Positions 22,727-35,762 are shown, counted from the first letter of the stretch. The stretch is DNA of 64,000 nt from Triticum aestivum (GCF_018294505.1 NC_057813.1:322073955-322137954), one strand, 5' to 3'. Made by a program: numbers and translations. Notes: generated by a model from the letters alone, not told the origin.

Positions 22727-24306
22727 TGCTACTTCTTGAGCTTGCGTTGATTTTTTCATTGAAGAGGAAAGGGTGATGCAGCAAAGTAGAGATAAGTATT
22801 TCCCTTAGTTAAGAACCAATGTATCAATCCAGTAGGAGGCACAAGCAAGTCTCCAATATATGCACCTGGACACACTAACAAACACTTGCACACAACGCGA
22901 AAAAGGGGTTGCCAATATATTCTCGGTCATGTACAAGAGTGAGATCTAATATAGATAGGTATAAAATATAAATAAAAGAGCAAACTAAAGTAAATATAAA
23001 TAAATTGCAACAAGCTATTTTGGGTTTTTTTGGGTTTATTGATCTGAAAATATATGACGGAAAATAGACCCAGGGGCCATAGGTTTCACTAGAGGCTTCT
23101 CTCTTGAAATAAAACATACAATGGGTAGACAAATTACTGTTGAGAAATTGATAGAAAAGCACAAAGTTATGACGATATCTAAGGCAATGATCATGAATAT
23201 AGGCATCACGTCAGTGACAAGTAGACCAACTCCTGCATGCACCTACTACTATTACTCCACACATTGACCGCTCTCCAACATGCATCAAGAGTATTAAGTT
23301 AATAAGAATAGAGTAACGTTTGAAGTAAGATGACATGATGTTGATGGATAAACTCAAGCAATACGATATAAACCCCATCTTTTTATCCTTGATGGAAACG
23401 ATTCAATATGTGCCTCGCTACCCCTACTATGTCACTGGGTGAGACACCGCAAGATTGAACCCAAAACTAAGCACCTGTCCCATTGCAAGAAAAACCATTC
23501 TTGTTGGACAAACCAAACTGGTAGTTCGACGAGAAATACAAAGATATCTTAATCATGCATAAAAGAGTCCAAAGAAGACTCAAAATATTCATAGATAATC
23601 TGATCATAAATCCACAATTCATTGGATCTCAACAAACACGTCACAAAAGAAGATTACATTGGATAGAACTCCAAAAACATCGAGCAGAACATTGTATTGA
23701 AGATCAAAGAGAGAGAAGAAGCCATCTAGCTACTAGCTATGGACCCTTAGGTCTGTGGTAAACTACTCACGCTTCATCGGAAGAGCGGCAAGGTTGATGT
23801 AGAGGCCCTCCATGATTGAATGCCCCTCCGGCAGAGTGCCGGAAAAGGCGCCAAGATGGGATCTCAAGGGAACAGAGGCTTGCGGCGGTGGAAAAGTATT
23901 TTGGTGGACGCTTCTGATGTTTTGGGAATATTTGAGATTCACTAGAGATGGAATTAGGGTTAGAGGACTCCCGAGGGGCCCACTAGCCAGCGGCGCCGCC
24001 CAGGGTGCGCCCTGAGGGTTTGTGGCATCCTCTGGACTCTTCTGGCCCTCTTTCCAAGTGTTCGGGGTATATTCTGGTCCAAGAAAAATCATCGTAAAGT
24101 TTTATTCCGTTTGGACTCTGTTTGATATTCCTTTTTTTGTAAAAGTCAAAAATAAGGGAAAAATAGAAACTGGCACTTGGCTCTAGGTTAATAGGTTAGT
24201 CCCAAAAATAATATAAAATATCATATTAATGCATATAAAGCATCCAAGACATATAATATAATAGCATGGAACAATCAATAATTATATATACATTGGAGAC
24301 ATATCA
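22727..24306 (-). repeat. 5' LTR of Gypsy B, 1580 bp
   Basis: On the minus strand it starts TGATATGTCTCC at 24306 and ends GAAGTAGCA at 22727, next to the primer-site region. A related, truncated copy lies at 25150-26235 in the same orientation. The small ORFs inside show no domain. Confidence 0.78.
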
Positions 24307-24311
24307 ACAAA

Positions 24312-25149
24312 TGCCTCATATCATTGGGCAGTTGATATTATGGTTCTTGCTGACCATGGCCCCTCCGCACTCTGCCAAATCAGAGCTGCTGGACTTCAAC
24401 TTGACACCGAAGTGCGGCTCAATGTGGAGGAAGGCCTTGCAGACCGTGATGAAGAAGGCGGACTGGAGAATGGATTTCTGGGCCATGTGGTGGAAGTTGA
24501 GCCCGTAGTAGAACATCATCCCATGCATGAAAGGGTGCAGGGGGAACCCCGGGCCTTAGATGACATGGGGAATAAAGACTATCTGCTCCCTTAGGTTGGG
24601 AGTGGGCACTTGCTGGTCAGCGTCGGGAGCGCGGGCAGTGATGTTGGCGGAGAGGTATCCCGCTCCATGCAGCTCCCAGATGGTGTCGCCTGTCACGGTG
24701 GAACCACCCCAATGGCCTTTGAGGGTATCGGCAATGGTTAGATGGGGGGCTTGGATTCGCTAAGGAAGAAGAGGGCGAGATTGGATATCGTCCCTCGAGC
24801 TCAATGAAGCAGTAGGCAGGGTAAATGAGAGCGTGATTGCTTGCACTATTCTCTTTTTACTCTTATAAGTTGCTGAGATGCCAAGAGTCCCACTTGATGC
24901 ATAGATAAAAATGACACTCCCCGCTAAAGATGCCATTATGTGGATAGTGAGAAACAAAATCTTGATGATATCCCTGAGAAAACGGGCACGATCTCCACCT
25001 CGATGGGACGCGCCAGTAAAAAGGCTCCCTCGAGCCACGATTTGCGGTAGGCAGTAACTGCCTGACCTGTCATGGGATACGCCGCTTCAATAAAGTTGTC
25101 AGACTAGGTGGCATTATTCACACCTATATGGTGGCCTTCGAGGCTAAGT
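24312..25149 (-). pseudogene. Transposase_28-like (gypsy-type) protein fragment
   Basis: The minus strand from about 24763 to 24316 reads as a decayed protein with stretches VTGDTIWELHGAGYLSA, FPLHPFMHGMMFYYGLNFHH and ITVCKAFLHIEPHFGVKLK. The pattern of a short Phe-Tyr-Gly-Leu helix followed by F-I/V-x-x-C-x-A-F/Y-L-x-I-E-P-H-F is typical of the domain annotated Transposase_28 (putative gypsy-type transposon) in grasses. At least one in-frame stop (near 24553) breaks it. 24764-25149 upstream is non-coding or too decayed to read. The fragment is squeezed between element B and a second B-type LTR. Confidence 0.6.
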
Positions 25150-26235
25150 TACTACTACTTCTTGAGCTTGCGTTGCTTTTTCCCTTGAAGAGGAATGGCT
25201 GATGCAGCAAAGTAGAGTAAGTATTCCCTCAGCTTGAGAACCAAGGTATCAATCCAGTAGGAGATAACGCACAAGTCACCAAATACCTGCACAAACAATC
25301 AACAAACTTGCACACAACGTGATAAAGGGGTTATCAATCCCTTCACGGTTACTTGCAAAAGTGAGATTTGATAGAGATAGATAAATTGTAAAGTAAATAT
25401 TTTTGGTATTTTTGTTATATAGATCGGAAAGCAAAATATTGCAAAATAGTAGATCGGAAACTAGTATGATGGAAATAGACTTAATATGATGGAAAAGAGA
25501 CCCTAGTGGCTTCTCTCTAGATAGCAAATAATACGGTGGGTGAACAAATTACTGCGGAGCAATTGATAGAAGAGCACATAATTATGACGATATCTAAGGC
25601 ACTGATCATGAACATAGGCATCATGTCTATGTCAAGTAGACTGGAACGATTCTGCATCAAATACTACTACTCCACACATCGACCGACTCATGCCTGCATC
25701 TAGAGTATTAAGTTAATAAAGAACAGAGTAACGCATTAAGTAAGATGAAATGATGTAGAGGAATTAACTCAAGCAATATGATGAAAACCCCATCTTTTTA
25801 TCCTCGATGGCAACAATACAATACGTGCCTTGCTGCCCCTACTGTCACTGGGAAAGGACACCGCAAGATTGAACCCAAAGCTAAGCACTTCTCCCATTGC
25901 AAGAAAAACCTATCTAGTAGGCCAAACTAAACCGATAATTCGAAGAGACTTGCAAAGATATCAAATCATGCATATAAGAATTCAGAGAAGACTCAAATAA
26001 TATTCATAGATAATCTGATCATTAATCCACAATTCATCGGATCTCAGCAAACACACCGCAAATAAATATTACATCGAATAGATCTCCAAGAACATCGAGG
26101 AGAACATGGTATTTAGAATCAAAGATAGAGAAGAAGCAATCTAGCTACTAGCTATGGACCCGTAAGTCTATGGTCAACTACTCACGCTTCATCGGAAGGG
26201 CAATCGTGCTGATGTAGAAGCCCTCCGTGATCGAA
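25150..26235 (-). repeat. Truncated Gypsy B-type LTR
   Basis: It is homologous along its length to 22729-23825 of the element B 5' LTR (shared blocks around CTACTTCTTGAGCTTGCG, ATCAATCCAGTAGGAG and AAGCCATCTAGCTACTAGC). The LTR start, about 480 bp, is missing at 26235 where the next retroelement region begins. I see no primer-site or polypurine sequence beside it, so it cannot be assigned to a 5' or 3' LTR. Confidence 0.72.
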
Positions 26236-28524
26236 TCCCCCTTGACGACACCATCAAGAAAACTTTCATGAGCACAAGAGAAGAGCGCGAGACGAGTACC
26301 AACAAGACGGAGCTACGACTACTACCACCACTTCGTCATATTCACCAAGTGTTCTCAAGGCCATCCACTGCGACGGTGACGAGATGATCGAGCATGGGAT
26401 TTTCCCTTCGGTCATGGAGGGGAGCGATGATGTGCCATCTTCGACCTTCATCCACGGTGACAACGACGAGATGGTTCAGCATGGGATCTTCCCTTCGACC
26501 ACGGCGACGTCTGATGACTTGAGTGACTTGTGCCACCATATTGAGAGTGAGAGTGACTTCACCACTAGCCCCATATATGATGAGTTGCCACAATTTCCAT
26601 GTGAGGAGAGCCACCACCACCACTACTTGAGTGATTTGAGTGACTCCACCATATGTGACATTGAGTGCACCTACCTTGAGGGAGTGAGTGAGCCACCACC
26701 ACATAGAGAGAGTGAGGTAGTTGATAGGGCATGTGAGGCCACTATGATTTCTAATGACTTAACCTCTACCTCTATTGTGTCTTCTCCTTTGGTGCTAGGT
26801 CCCATATATGATGACGCGCCGATCCGTGACGAATTCATCCTTCCTATGGACAAGATGATGGCCATGGTGGAATATGATGCACCACCCACATGGTTCCATC
26901 AAGATGAAGATGATGACCACCATTTGGTCTTTGCCACCTCACCTCCACCACTTGAGTGGAATGAACAAGGTAACATAGGTGAAGGTGATGTTCTAGTCCC
27001 ACTAGTGGACATCCTTGGTATTGATTGCTTGCATGATGTTGATCCACCTATTGACATGCTTCATTCTAGTTCGACTTCCCCATGCGATGATTTAACCATT
27101 TATGATGAGGTTGATGATTTCCATGTGGAGTCTATTAGTTGTGATGCCATGTTACATAGGATTCCTTGTGATAATTCTCTTGGTCACATCATGTTTGACA
27201 ATCCGCTTGACTTGTCATATGCTATGCATGAGATCAACAATATGTCATATTTGCAATCTCTTCATAGTGACTATGCATATGCCATCAACATAAACCCAAT
27301 TTGCACATATGGCATAAATGACAAGCCCATGGTTATTGGCATTTGTTTTTCTTGTGACGATATTGATATGCTCCCTTTGCATCATTAATCTCATATGCCA
27401 TGCCATGAACACCTAGCTTCGGATATGCATTGTTTTGTATGTTGCTCATATTCTCCATATGATGTTTCCACTATTGCTCATGAGAACACCTCCATAGTTT
27501 GCGCATACATTTTAGGAGATTTTGATTCATCCTATCCATTGCATGATCCCACTACTTGTGTGCACCATATGCTCCCCATGAATAAACATGCTAGTGATGT
27601 GCCATATACTTGCATTCTCAATTTGTGTCCCCATCATGTCATACATAACAACTATTGTTTCATGATGGATGACATGTTCTTATACCATGCATCAAATTTC
27701 TTTGAGCGATGCTTATCTTGTGCTAACTCACACATGCACATACACATCACGATGGATGATGTGTACATTTACCACGAACACAATTTCTTTGGGTTGTGTC
27801 TCTTTTGTGTAGGTACACATGAATCCTTGTCAACCTCGCAATCCCACAAGTTGACAAAACAAGCTCTAGAGAGCAATGATGATTTGGGATCCCGTGGATT
27901 GTCCTTACCACCGTTCCCTTGCGCGCAAAGACTTCGCGGATCTCTTCTGCATGGCTCTCACATGGTTATGGGATATCGTCCATTACATATTATATGCCCA
28001 TCTTGCCAGGTTCACTTTGCATGATATGCTCATTCCTATGCCTTTGCCATGAATTTGTGACCCATGCTTTGCATTACACATGATGATTGACTCTACTACT
28101 TGTATGTGTATTTGCAAGCTTTGTGGAGATATTGCTTGTTATTGCCATGTTTGCTATGTGCTCCATTCCTACGATAATACTATGGTATTGCTTTGTGCTC
28201 GTGCTTGCGAAATGTCATGTGCATTGCCTATGCCTATTATTTGCTCACATGACATGATTGCCATGATTTCTTCTAGTATGTTGCATCTTTGCACTACTAG
28301 CTTGCATGACTTGATTACTATGATCGCTTGCCTTGTTGCATCACCCATGATTCATACTTGCTCACTTCATGTGGTTGATGACTACCATCTACATGCTTTG
28401 CACAAGATTGTTATTGCTTCTTGTCATATATCTCCATGTGTTGCCTCTATCATGCTAAATGATTTTCCATGTATTGAGTGCAACAATGCTTTTAGTCTTG
28501 ATAATGAGATTGCCACCGTAGAAT
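26236..28524 (+). pseudogene. Unusual Cys/His/Asp-rich retroelement ORF, left half
   Basis: An open frame runs from the left truncation (about 26250) through ATG 26384 to a TAA at 27386-27388, continues in the same frame to a TGA at 28022-28024, and then in another frame (28080 on) up to 28524, where a CACTA-like element interrupts it. The protein is acidic at first (DDLSDL, HHIESESD, IYDELPQFP). It then becomes a long run rich in Cys, His, Met and Tyr with recurring words such as DDVYIYHEHNFFGLCLFC. No RT, integrase or protease motif is present. I have seen similar low-complexity ORFs in grass Gypsy-type elements, but cannot name a function. The right half is at 52162-53546. Confidence 0.6.
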
Positions 28525-28867
28525 CACTACAAAAAAAAGACACATCCTTGACATTTTGGGCCGAATGAAAAAAAATATGTTATACTTATGACACTTCTAT
28601 GACGATAATTGTGACAAAACCCGGTATCATCATAGATGTTGTGGGATCCTACTTCTATGACAAAAAATCATGACAGAAAATGGGCTTTTCGTCCTGGGCG
28701 GGCCAGAGACGCAGCTGCATGACATTATTTGGGCTGTCCATGACGGAAAAAACCATGGTAGAAGCGAGGGCGAGGAAAATTTCGGCGAGTTCCCGGTTAC
28801 GGTGGGAGGTCAGGGACCAAGCGATGCGCCTTTCTCTCGTACACGTACGCGCGTGTGTGCGAGGCAT

Positions 28868-29740
28868 TGGCTCTAACTGAACCCGAGCGAGGCATTGGGC
28901 TCTAACTTAACCCGAGCGATTGCACTGCAGGCTACGCGTTACTGAACCCGAGCGATCGATCGATGGCTGTTAACTGAACCTGATCGAGCGATTCCTTCGC
29001 TACTGCTGTCGATGCTGCCTATGGATGAACAATGAGTGTTGCAGGGGGGTTTGGATGAACAGTGAGCGGTGGGGGTGGATGAACAGGACCCCGTGGCATT
29101 GACTTTGGATGAACATGACCCCTGTCGATCGAGCCGGTTGGGGCTGGATGAACAGGACCCCATGGAGGGCTGGATGAACAGGACGACCCCGTGGACGGAT
29201 GGATGAATAGTAGATGGTGGAGGGGTGGATGAACAGTAGCCCATGGAGGGGTGGTTCAACAGGAGCCCGTGGAGAGGGGTGGTTGAACAGTAGTCGGTGG
29301 AGTAGCACACGGTGGAGGCTGGATGAACAGGAGCCCGTGGAGGCTGGAGGAGGTCGACGGTGGATGAACAGTAGCCAGTGGAGGCTGGAGGAGGTCGATG
29401 GTGGAGATGAACAGTATCCCGTGGAGTCCCGTTTTGTGGTACTCCACACCCCTCCCGATGAACAGGACCCACATTTCGACCGTAGCGCTCAAACACAAGT
29501 CCGTTTCGTCCGTTTTGCGGTACGCCACACCCCTCCGATCAACAGGACCCATGTTTTGACCGTAGGAAGTTTGTTTCCTCCATTTTGCGGTACGCCAGAC
29601 CCCTCCCGACGAACAGGATCCCGTTTCGAACGTGGCCGGTTGAACACAAGGCCGTTTCCTCCATTCTACGGTACGCTAGGCCTAGTTTCCATCGCCTGTT
29701 CCGTCCAAGCCCTCCCGATGAACACGACGATGCATTCCGT
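28868..29740. repeat. Left subterminal tandem repeats of CACTA-like element
   Basis: 28868-28990 repeats CTGAACCCGAGCGA four times. 29020-29450 holds about 12 degenerate 26-41-bp units centred on GGATGAACAGGACCCCGTGG. 29431-29730 holds four units of about 75-80 bp starting TTTTGCGGTACGCCACACCC. Such subterminal arrays are typical of CACTA elements, where they bind the element's own regulatory protein. ORFs on both strands here merely translate the repeats. Confidence 0.8.
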
Positions 29741-32100
29741 TCCGACCTAGCCGGTTGGCTCCCCATGAACACGACGACGGTGCTATTTCTCTGTTCCGAC
29801 CCAGCCATGTACACGAGCCCTGGCCGTACGTATGCGCGAGTAGGTGTTCGAGACCCCGCCCGTATGTACACATACGTGGCCATATTTTCTTTCTTGCACA
29901 CTGGCCGTTGTACATACATGTACATGCTACGTGGGCACCTCTACTATGACACGTGCGCGCCTCTACTACGACACGTGCGTGTCTCTACATCGACCAGTAT
30001 GTACGTACACATTCGCGACATGAATGACAATGCTACATACACTTCGACCAAGTGGGTCCCGACTGTCAGGCACTTCCTTGCGCGTGAAGATGTAGCTAGT
30101 GGGTCCCAGCAGTCAGGGGGGCGAATCGTTTTTTTTTGCCCGGACGCACTTCCTTGCGTGCGAAGATGTAGCTGGTGGGTCCCAGTAGCCAGGGGGAAAC
30201 GTTTTTTTGCAAAATACAGTGGCCCGTCCAGTGGGTCCTAGCTGTCAGGTGGAGGAATCATTATTTTACGCGTAATAAGGAGGCACTTCCTTGCTGCGGT
30301 GGTGGACCCAGCTGTCAGCCTCTCCACGTATAGTCCACGTCGGATAGAAGTCGTTCCTTGACCATGTTGACCATGCCGCACCGAGAGCACCACCGCGGTG
30401 GACGACGGCGAGGCCTAGGAAGGGGACGACACGGAGCCGGGGAAGACGCGGCAGTGGATGCCCACGTGGAGGGGAGTACGAGGGTTCACTGGTTCGGCTG
30501 CGGTGTGAGGCTGCCGTCGCCGCAGAATAACAGGGGGTGTGGGTCAGTGGAGGGATGGCCTGGCCAACGATGGGAGTAGTAGGGAGCGGTGAGACCTCCG
30601 CGGTAGCACAGCACGCCACGGGAGCAGGCGGCACGACCGGTGCTGCTTTGGGCGGCTGGAGCAAGAATAGCAGAGGTTGAAGAAGCATAACGGCCGTTGG
30701 ATGGACATCGTACGGTCACTACAGCTAGAATCGTTTATATTGACTAAGTTGACAAAGCCCTTGGTACGTCAACTTAGTAGGTCCATAGGTCAGCTTCCGA
30801 AACGGTGCGCCCCAGATGTCAGGGGGAGGAATCATTTTTTGGGCGGGTGAAGCTAGAATATCTGAGATTGAAGAAGAAGCACGTCATCTGTTGGATGGAC
30901 ATCCAACAGCCACTGCTGCTAGAACCGTGTGTTGACTATAAGTTGACAAATCCTTGCATACGCGTCAACTCTCTTTTTTTAAGGGACGCGTCAACTTAGT
31001 AAGGCCACAAGTGTGTGTCAGAGGACTTATAGCCCATTTGAGATTTGTAAGAATGTGCAACCCATTTTTGAATTATAATGGAATTTACTACAGTCCATTT
31101 ACAGTTTGTTAAAAGTACAACCCATTTCAACCAACTGTTCAAAATAGAATTCAATAAAACTTCCCACATTTTGATGGGATCCGAAATATTTTTATCCTGA
31201 AATTTCTAGTCAGATTAAATACAATTTCAATATAAATTTATATTACGTAAAAATCCAACAAAACATTGTGCTCGCAACAATTAATGAAATTAAAATTTTC
31301 AATATCCAAAAACAATATTTTATTAAGTAATTACGTGTTTGGTGCATTTTTTATAGTTACTTCCTAGTTTTTATAATTACATCCCATTTATTATTTCTTA
31401 AAGCCCATTTTCTTGTCAAGCCTAATGCATCCCTCCTAGGAAAGATTTGCAGCCCAGCGGGGCGGAGAATAACAACTTGACCTTGCCTGGGTATTCCTAA
31501 AAAAGTATAGCTAGGCTAGCCATTTTCAGCTTGAAAAAAATTAATATCTGGGCTGGATATTTGGCCTGGGCTAGACGGGCCACAGCCCGCCTAGTTAATA
31601 CCTGCAGCGATGTTTTCGTTGTTGTTCAGAGGAGAAAAATTAATATCTGGGCTAAACATCAAAAAACTCTACAGTGGTCACACCTCAAAAACACAAATAC
31701 TGCTCGAGCTGCTTGGTCCCAGCTGTCGGCCGCTTCTTGTGCAATTCTCTTGTTTATTGACTACATAGGTTGACAATGGTGTGGGACCATGATGTCAGGA
31801 AACCAGGAGGAAGCAAATTTTTTATAGTTTTATATATAATAAGGAGGTACTTGCGTACGTGAGGCTATGGCCCTAGTGGGTCCCCATTGTCATCCTCTCC
31901 AAGTAAAGTCATCTCCTCACCCGCGCGCGCTTTCCGCCCGAAACAGTCAGTGCTGCCAGCCCCTCTTCCTGGTGCAGGCGAGTGCTCCGCCTTCAAACGA
32001 CACAAGTGTCGTCCGTCTGTCCATCTGCCGCCGACATTATAGATATGCGGTTGCCGAGGCGACTACTCCGGTGCCACACGTTCGTCCCTCCACCGCCCAC
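29741..32100. other. CACTA interior, left: repeated modules, no gene seen
   Basis: 30040-30330 and 31715-31885 repeat a module built on GTGGGTCCCAGCTGTCAG and GCACTTCCTTGC. 30665-30780 and 30865-30985 are two copies of a module containing GTTGGATGGACATC and a GTTGACTA/AGTTGACAAA hairpin-like stretch. 31020-31420 is AT-rich with several AGCCCATTT/CAACCCATTT words. ORFs of up to 140 codons near 30.3-30.7 kb have no recognisable domain. Confidence 0.55.
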
Positions 32101-32106
32101 CATTGC

Positions 32107-32114
32107 TATATAAA
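32107..32114 (+). promoter_or_regulatory. TATA box of cargo ORF
   Basis: TATATAAA lies 73 bases upstream of the ATG at 32187, in an otherwise GC-rich promoter-like stretch. Confidence 0.55.
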
Positions 32115-32186
32115 CTGCTGCGCCGGCCATAGCCGCAGACACCCGCATATGTTCCCTTTCTCCTGTCCACACCACTACTTCCCACA

Positions 32187-32816
32187 ATGGCTTCCTCGCG
32201 CTCTAGCGCTCTTCGGGACGAGTGGATGACGGACCACAAGGAGATGGCAGCCATTGCTGCCGACCGGCTGGCCGGCAGGCAACCGGGGGACGACCACGTC
32301 CCAATGGAGAACATGGTAGTCGATGATCCGGCGCCTACCCCCTCCTCCACGCCATCCTCGCCGGTGCATTGCACCATGACCATCGGCGAGGCCCTTGCCC
32401 AATATATGGACACGGTGAGGCAGATGCGTGAGGAGCAGTTCCGGGAGGCGCAGGCCGACGCCGCCTACAACCACCATCTCCTCTAGGAGCACCTGCAGGC
32501 GGAGGAGCAGATCGTCGTGGAGCGGGCGGTACAGGAGGCGCTGCTCGAATCGTACCGCTCTGCCCGCAAGGGCCGCCTTGAGCGCTGGCGGTACCGCATG
32601 CGGGTGGCGGAGGCTGCGGCCGCCTACAAAGAGGGTGATGAAGCAGGCGAGGCGCTGTTTGGCGAGACCGAGGACGAGGTAGAGGACAATGCCGGCTCCG
32701 ACGAGTGCTTGCTCCGCTGGCGTCGACGAGGCCCTGCTCCGTCGATGCCCCGCGGTGCCAACAACGAGGTAGAGGACACTGCCGGCTCCGCCGAGGCTCC
32801 GTCCCGCCAACAATGA
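32187..32816 (+). pseudogene. Cargo ORF 1: small hypothetical protein with one stop
   Basis: From ATG 32187 (context CACAATGGC) the frame encodes 99 residues to a TAG at 32484-32486, then stays open to 32816. The codons around the stop (LL-stop-EHLQAEEQ) suggest CAG changed to TAG. The protein is rich in Ala, Glu and Arg. A probable coiled coil covers residues 60-150 (ALAQYMDTVRQMREEQF, then EQIVVERAVQEALLESYR). From about 32670 to 32990 the DNA repeats a unit of roughly 57-60 bp encoding EVEDxAGSAEAP; a frame slip near 32810 moves the last repeats to another frame, which ends in a basic tail (TEKTRKSRTR). The TATA box fits. No known domain; function unknown. GC content is far above the flanks. 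Confidence 0.55.
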
Positions 32817-33004
32817 GGCAAAGGACATCGTCGGCTCAGCCGAGGCCCCACCCTGCTGGCAACGAGGGGGAGGATTTCCACCGCTCCGCCGAGGTGCCAC
32901 CCGCCGGCAATGAGATAGAGGACATCGCCGACTCCGTTGAGGCCCCGCCCCGCTGCCGACGAGGCCGCGCCACAGAGAAAACGAGGAAGAGTAGAACACG
33001 GTAG

Positions 33005-33494
33005 GTCGCCGCCGCTCGGGTCCAACTAAGGCCACCGCTGCTACCCTTCGGTTGAAGCCAAGCTAGGCGGGTTAACCATTAACGGTCGGTTAGCTTCTTG
33101 GCGGCAACGTGGAGTCGGAGAGCTGTGTTGGAGAAGAACGCTGCTTCTACTTAACTGCTGGTGCAGTTGGCTGACTGACACGTGGGCCCAACAGGCCACA
33201 TGTCAGTTATGCAACTGCACCTGCAGTTAAGTCACTGAAGCTTCTGTTTGGCTCAGCGGGACACAGGTGGGTAGCTTCAGTTAATTAGTTATACCTCCAG
33301 CGCACCCCTTTTTAGTTGAAGAATGTATGAAATGTAATGAAATCCGGCATGTTTATATGAAATCCGACCGTGTATGAATGAATTTATTTTGATTAGTTCG
33401 AATTCCTGTATCACTGGCATTGGATGAACATGCAAAGCAATACGTACTAGCATTATTCCCAGGGTGATCACCTCGTTTGCAGCAGTTTCACATG
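33005..33494. other. 3' flank of cargo ORF 1
   Basis: Non-coding. It includes an imperfect inverted pair around TTAACTGCTGGTGCAGTTGG (33150) and AACTGCACCTGCAGTTAAG (33212), able to form a hairpin, and an AT-rich tail (33300-33400) with ATGTAATGAAAT words that could serve as a 3' end. Confidence 0.4.
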
Positions 33495-33624
33495 TACTCC
33501 CTCCGGTCCTTTATAGTCTGCATACAAGTTTTGTCTACAGTCAAAGTATCTCTACTTTCACCAATCTTATAGAAAAAAGTACGCACTTTCACAATGTGCG
33601 AAGTAAAAAGGATCAGAAGGAGTA
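33495..33624. mobile_element. Stowaway MITE, 130 bp
   Basis: TA-flanked, begins TACTCCCTCCGGTCC and ends GATCAGAAGGAGTA, the standard Stowaway (Tc1-Mariner derived) termini in grasses. Both ends are slightly diverged. Confidence 0.85.
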
Positions 33625-35762
33625 CAAAGAGTTTGAGCAGCTTTTTAGCGTTTCTGTACATTGCAATCAAACACAAAGGGCTGGCAATTCATAGAGAACA
33701 TTCAAAACAATCGATGATTATGCATCTCAGCTACTGACAGCAAAGGGCGTCCCATTCGAAAATATCAAACGCATGTCTTACTAAAATCAAGGAGCAAAAT
33801 TTGACAAGGTTGTCCCATTCCAAAATATCAAATGCCTATGATTGTGGAATGGGCAGGGTTTGCCATCAGTTCGGACATTGACATGGCACCTCGTGCTAAA
33901 TAAACCAGCTGTTCTTTTTGTGCAGTTCCACCAAAATCAACCAAATTCACACGTAGCTTGTATGATTTCGCCCTTATATGTTGCAACGCCTTGAACTTAT
34001 CGGCACCTCCTTTCTTGTGGTGGAAAAGAATGATTCCATGTATTCATGAACATTTTGTGCAGTTCCCATTGAAATCAAGCTGAGCACCCCTGTTTGCACA
34101 AATACAAAAAAAGTGATTAGTATAAAGCAAACTGTACTATGAATTGACAGTTTAAACAGGCACCTACATGGTCCATGTAGAGCACACTTTCAGAAAAAAT
34201 GGAATTCACCAGAAAGAATCATAGAACAACATTGTACTCACGCATCACAGCAAAAAAATGGAGATTTGTCAGTCCTTCTGAGCTGAAGTTAGTTTGGTCT
34301 TGTGGGGAGTAATGTAACCATCCTTCAACTGCTCCTTCTGATGAGAAGATAGACAGGGCTTCTTCATCCTGGCATAATCGGAACTAGTCACTTCACGTAC
34401 TCCATATTCTTCTTTAGAGGAAGATGATCCTGTTGTGCAAAGACAAGAGGACAACTAAATGCTAGCATCCCTGTTTGCTCGAAAAAAAGGAAAGGAAATA
34501 TTTAAAACAACACGGATGAAGCACTTCTCAAGGACAATACCACTTTTTCATGACAGTATCTAAACAGTAGCATGACACCAATAGAGATGACAAAGCTCAA
34601 TCATATGGATGAAATCAGTGGGCGAGTACCAACCTTTGTCAGGAGGCTTATTGTGTAGAGCATACAGATGAAGCACTTCTCCGGAACCATCTGTTGCTAT
34701 CTACTGTGGTGGCCATGCTTACTATATACTCCTCGATTAGTTTAATGTTTCCAACATCTTCTTATGCAGTTCCACCAAAATATATGGTATCTTCAAACAA
34801 GATCCCTGTTTGCGCAAGTAGAGATAATTATGTATTACATTAAGAGTGGCATCAAATCAGTGGCAAAACAATTGCTCGTTCCAGCCATAGCAATAAATTA
34901 AGATGCAAAACTATATCATTACTTGTGTCATCACAGTTCCAGTGCTTCATTACAGCACCGGGAGTTGATTTTTGTTTTTCTTCCGCTTGTTCTTCCCCTT
35001 CATCACTTGGTTCAATAACAGACAAGCTTCGCCTTCAATGTAAGATTTGGCATGTCAATTAGGGAGCACAAGTATAGCACTAAACAATGACATTAATTTT
35101 CTGATGAAAGTGGCAAAATACAGGCCAACAGTTGTGAAATATCCTTATCTTACCTCAATGGGATATTACGGTGCACATACAGATTGGAAGTCTTGTCTCC
35201 ATTTGTGCAGTTCACTAAAATCAAGCAACATTACCATACAAGTAGCACAACATATGAAAGCACACTGCAGAATCATGTGAAAGAAGGCTAGTACTGACCT
35301 CTCATGATGCGGAATTCAAACAACTCACAAGAAGAAGATCTGAACCAAATTTGCCAACACGGATAGGAAGTAAGATCTCCTCTTCTGCAGTTCCACTAAG
35401 ATCAAGCAATCAAGCAACGTTGTCGGTGTGACATTTTGGTTGAACTGCACAAAACACTCTTAAAACAAAAGTGTTTTGTGCAGTGCAACAAAAGGTCACA
35501 ATGGCAACGAGGTGAAGTAGATAACCCTGTTTACACAGAGGTGCAAAGGAAACAACTAGTGGTCAATAACGGTGGATGACACAGAAGCCAACAAAAAGAA
35601 GCATCTACCTTATCTAAATGGGAAAGAAAGCAAGACAGTAGCATTTCTCAAATGGTGGCATTGATTAATATTAACATAGAGATTATATTAACAATAAAAT
35701 TCGTTAAACATGTAATTTGCTTTTAACTGTGGCATTGCATCAATTTTCCAGCGGCATTATTA

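Larger units (their letters stand above)
13825..24306 (-). mobile_element. Gypsy element B (Athila-like), minus strand, nested and degraded
   Basis: The 5' LTR is at 22727-24306, the 3' LTR remnant at 13825-14072, and the internal region lies between, interrupted by element C (16513-21286). The polypurine tract AAGCTTGGGGATGC (minus, 14074-14088) touches the 3' LTR. A degenerate primer-binding site related to GGCGCCGTTGCCGGGGA lies next to the 5' LTR near 22695-22715. The interior has only gag-like remnants near the 5' end (21679-22488) and no RT, integrase or protease motifs, so the copy is non-autonomous or decayed. The right target-site duplication would be ACAAA (24307-24311); the left partner is outside the window. 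The interior resembles that of element D (57.7-61.7 kb), including blocks at 16105-16320 and 59948-60142. Confidence 0.82.

Noticed and set aside
28939..30241. ORFs of 98-218 codons on both strands
   Set aside because: They follow the subterminal tandem repeats of the CACTA-like element; peptides are repeat translations.
32175..33035. 286-codon minus-strand ORF over cargo ORF 1
   Set aside because: It is the antisense shadow of a GC-rich coding repeat; the plus strand has the TATA box and the coiled-coil-like protein.
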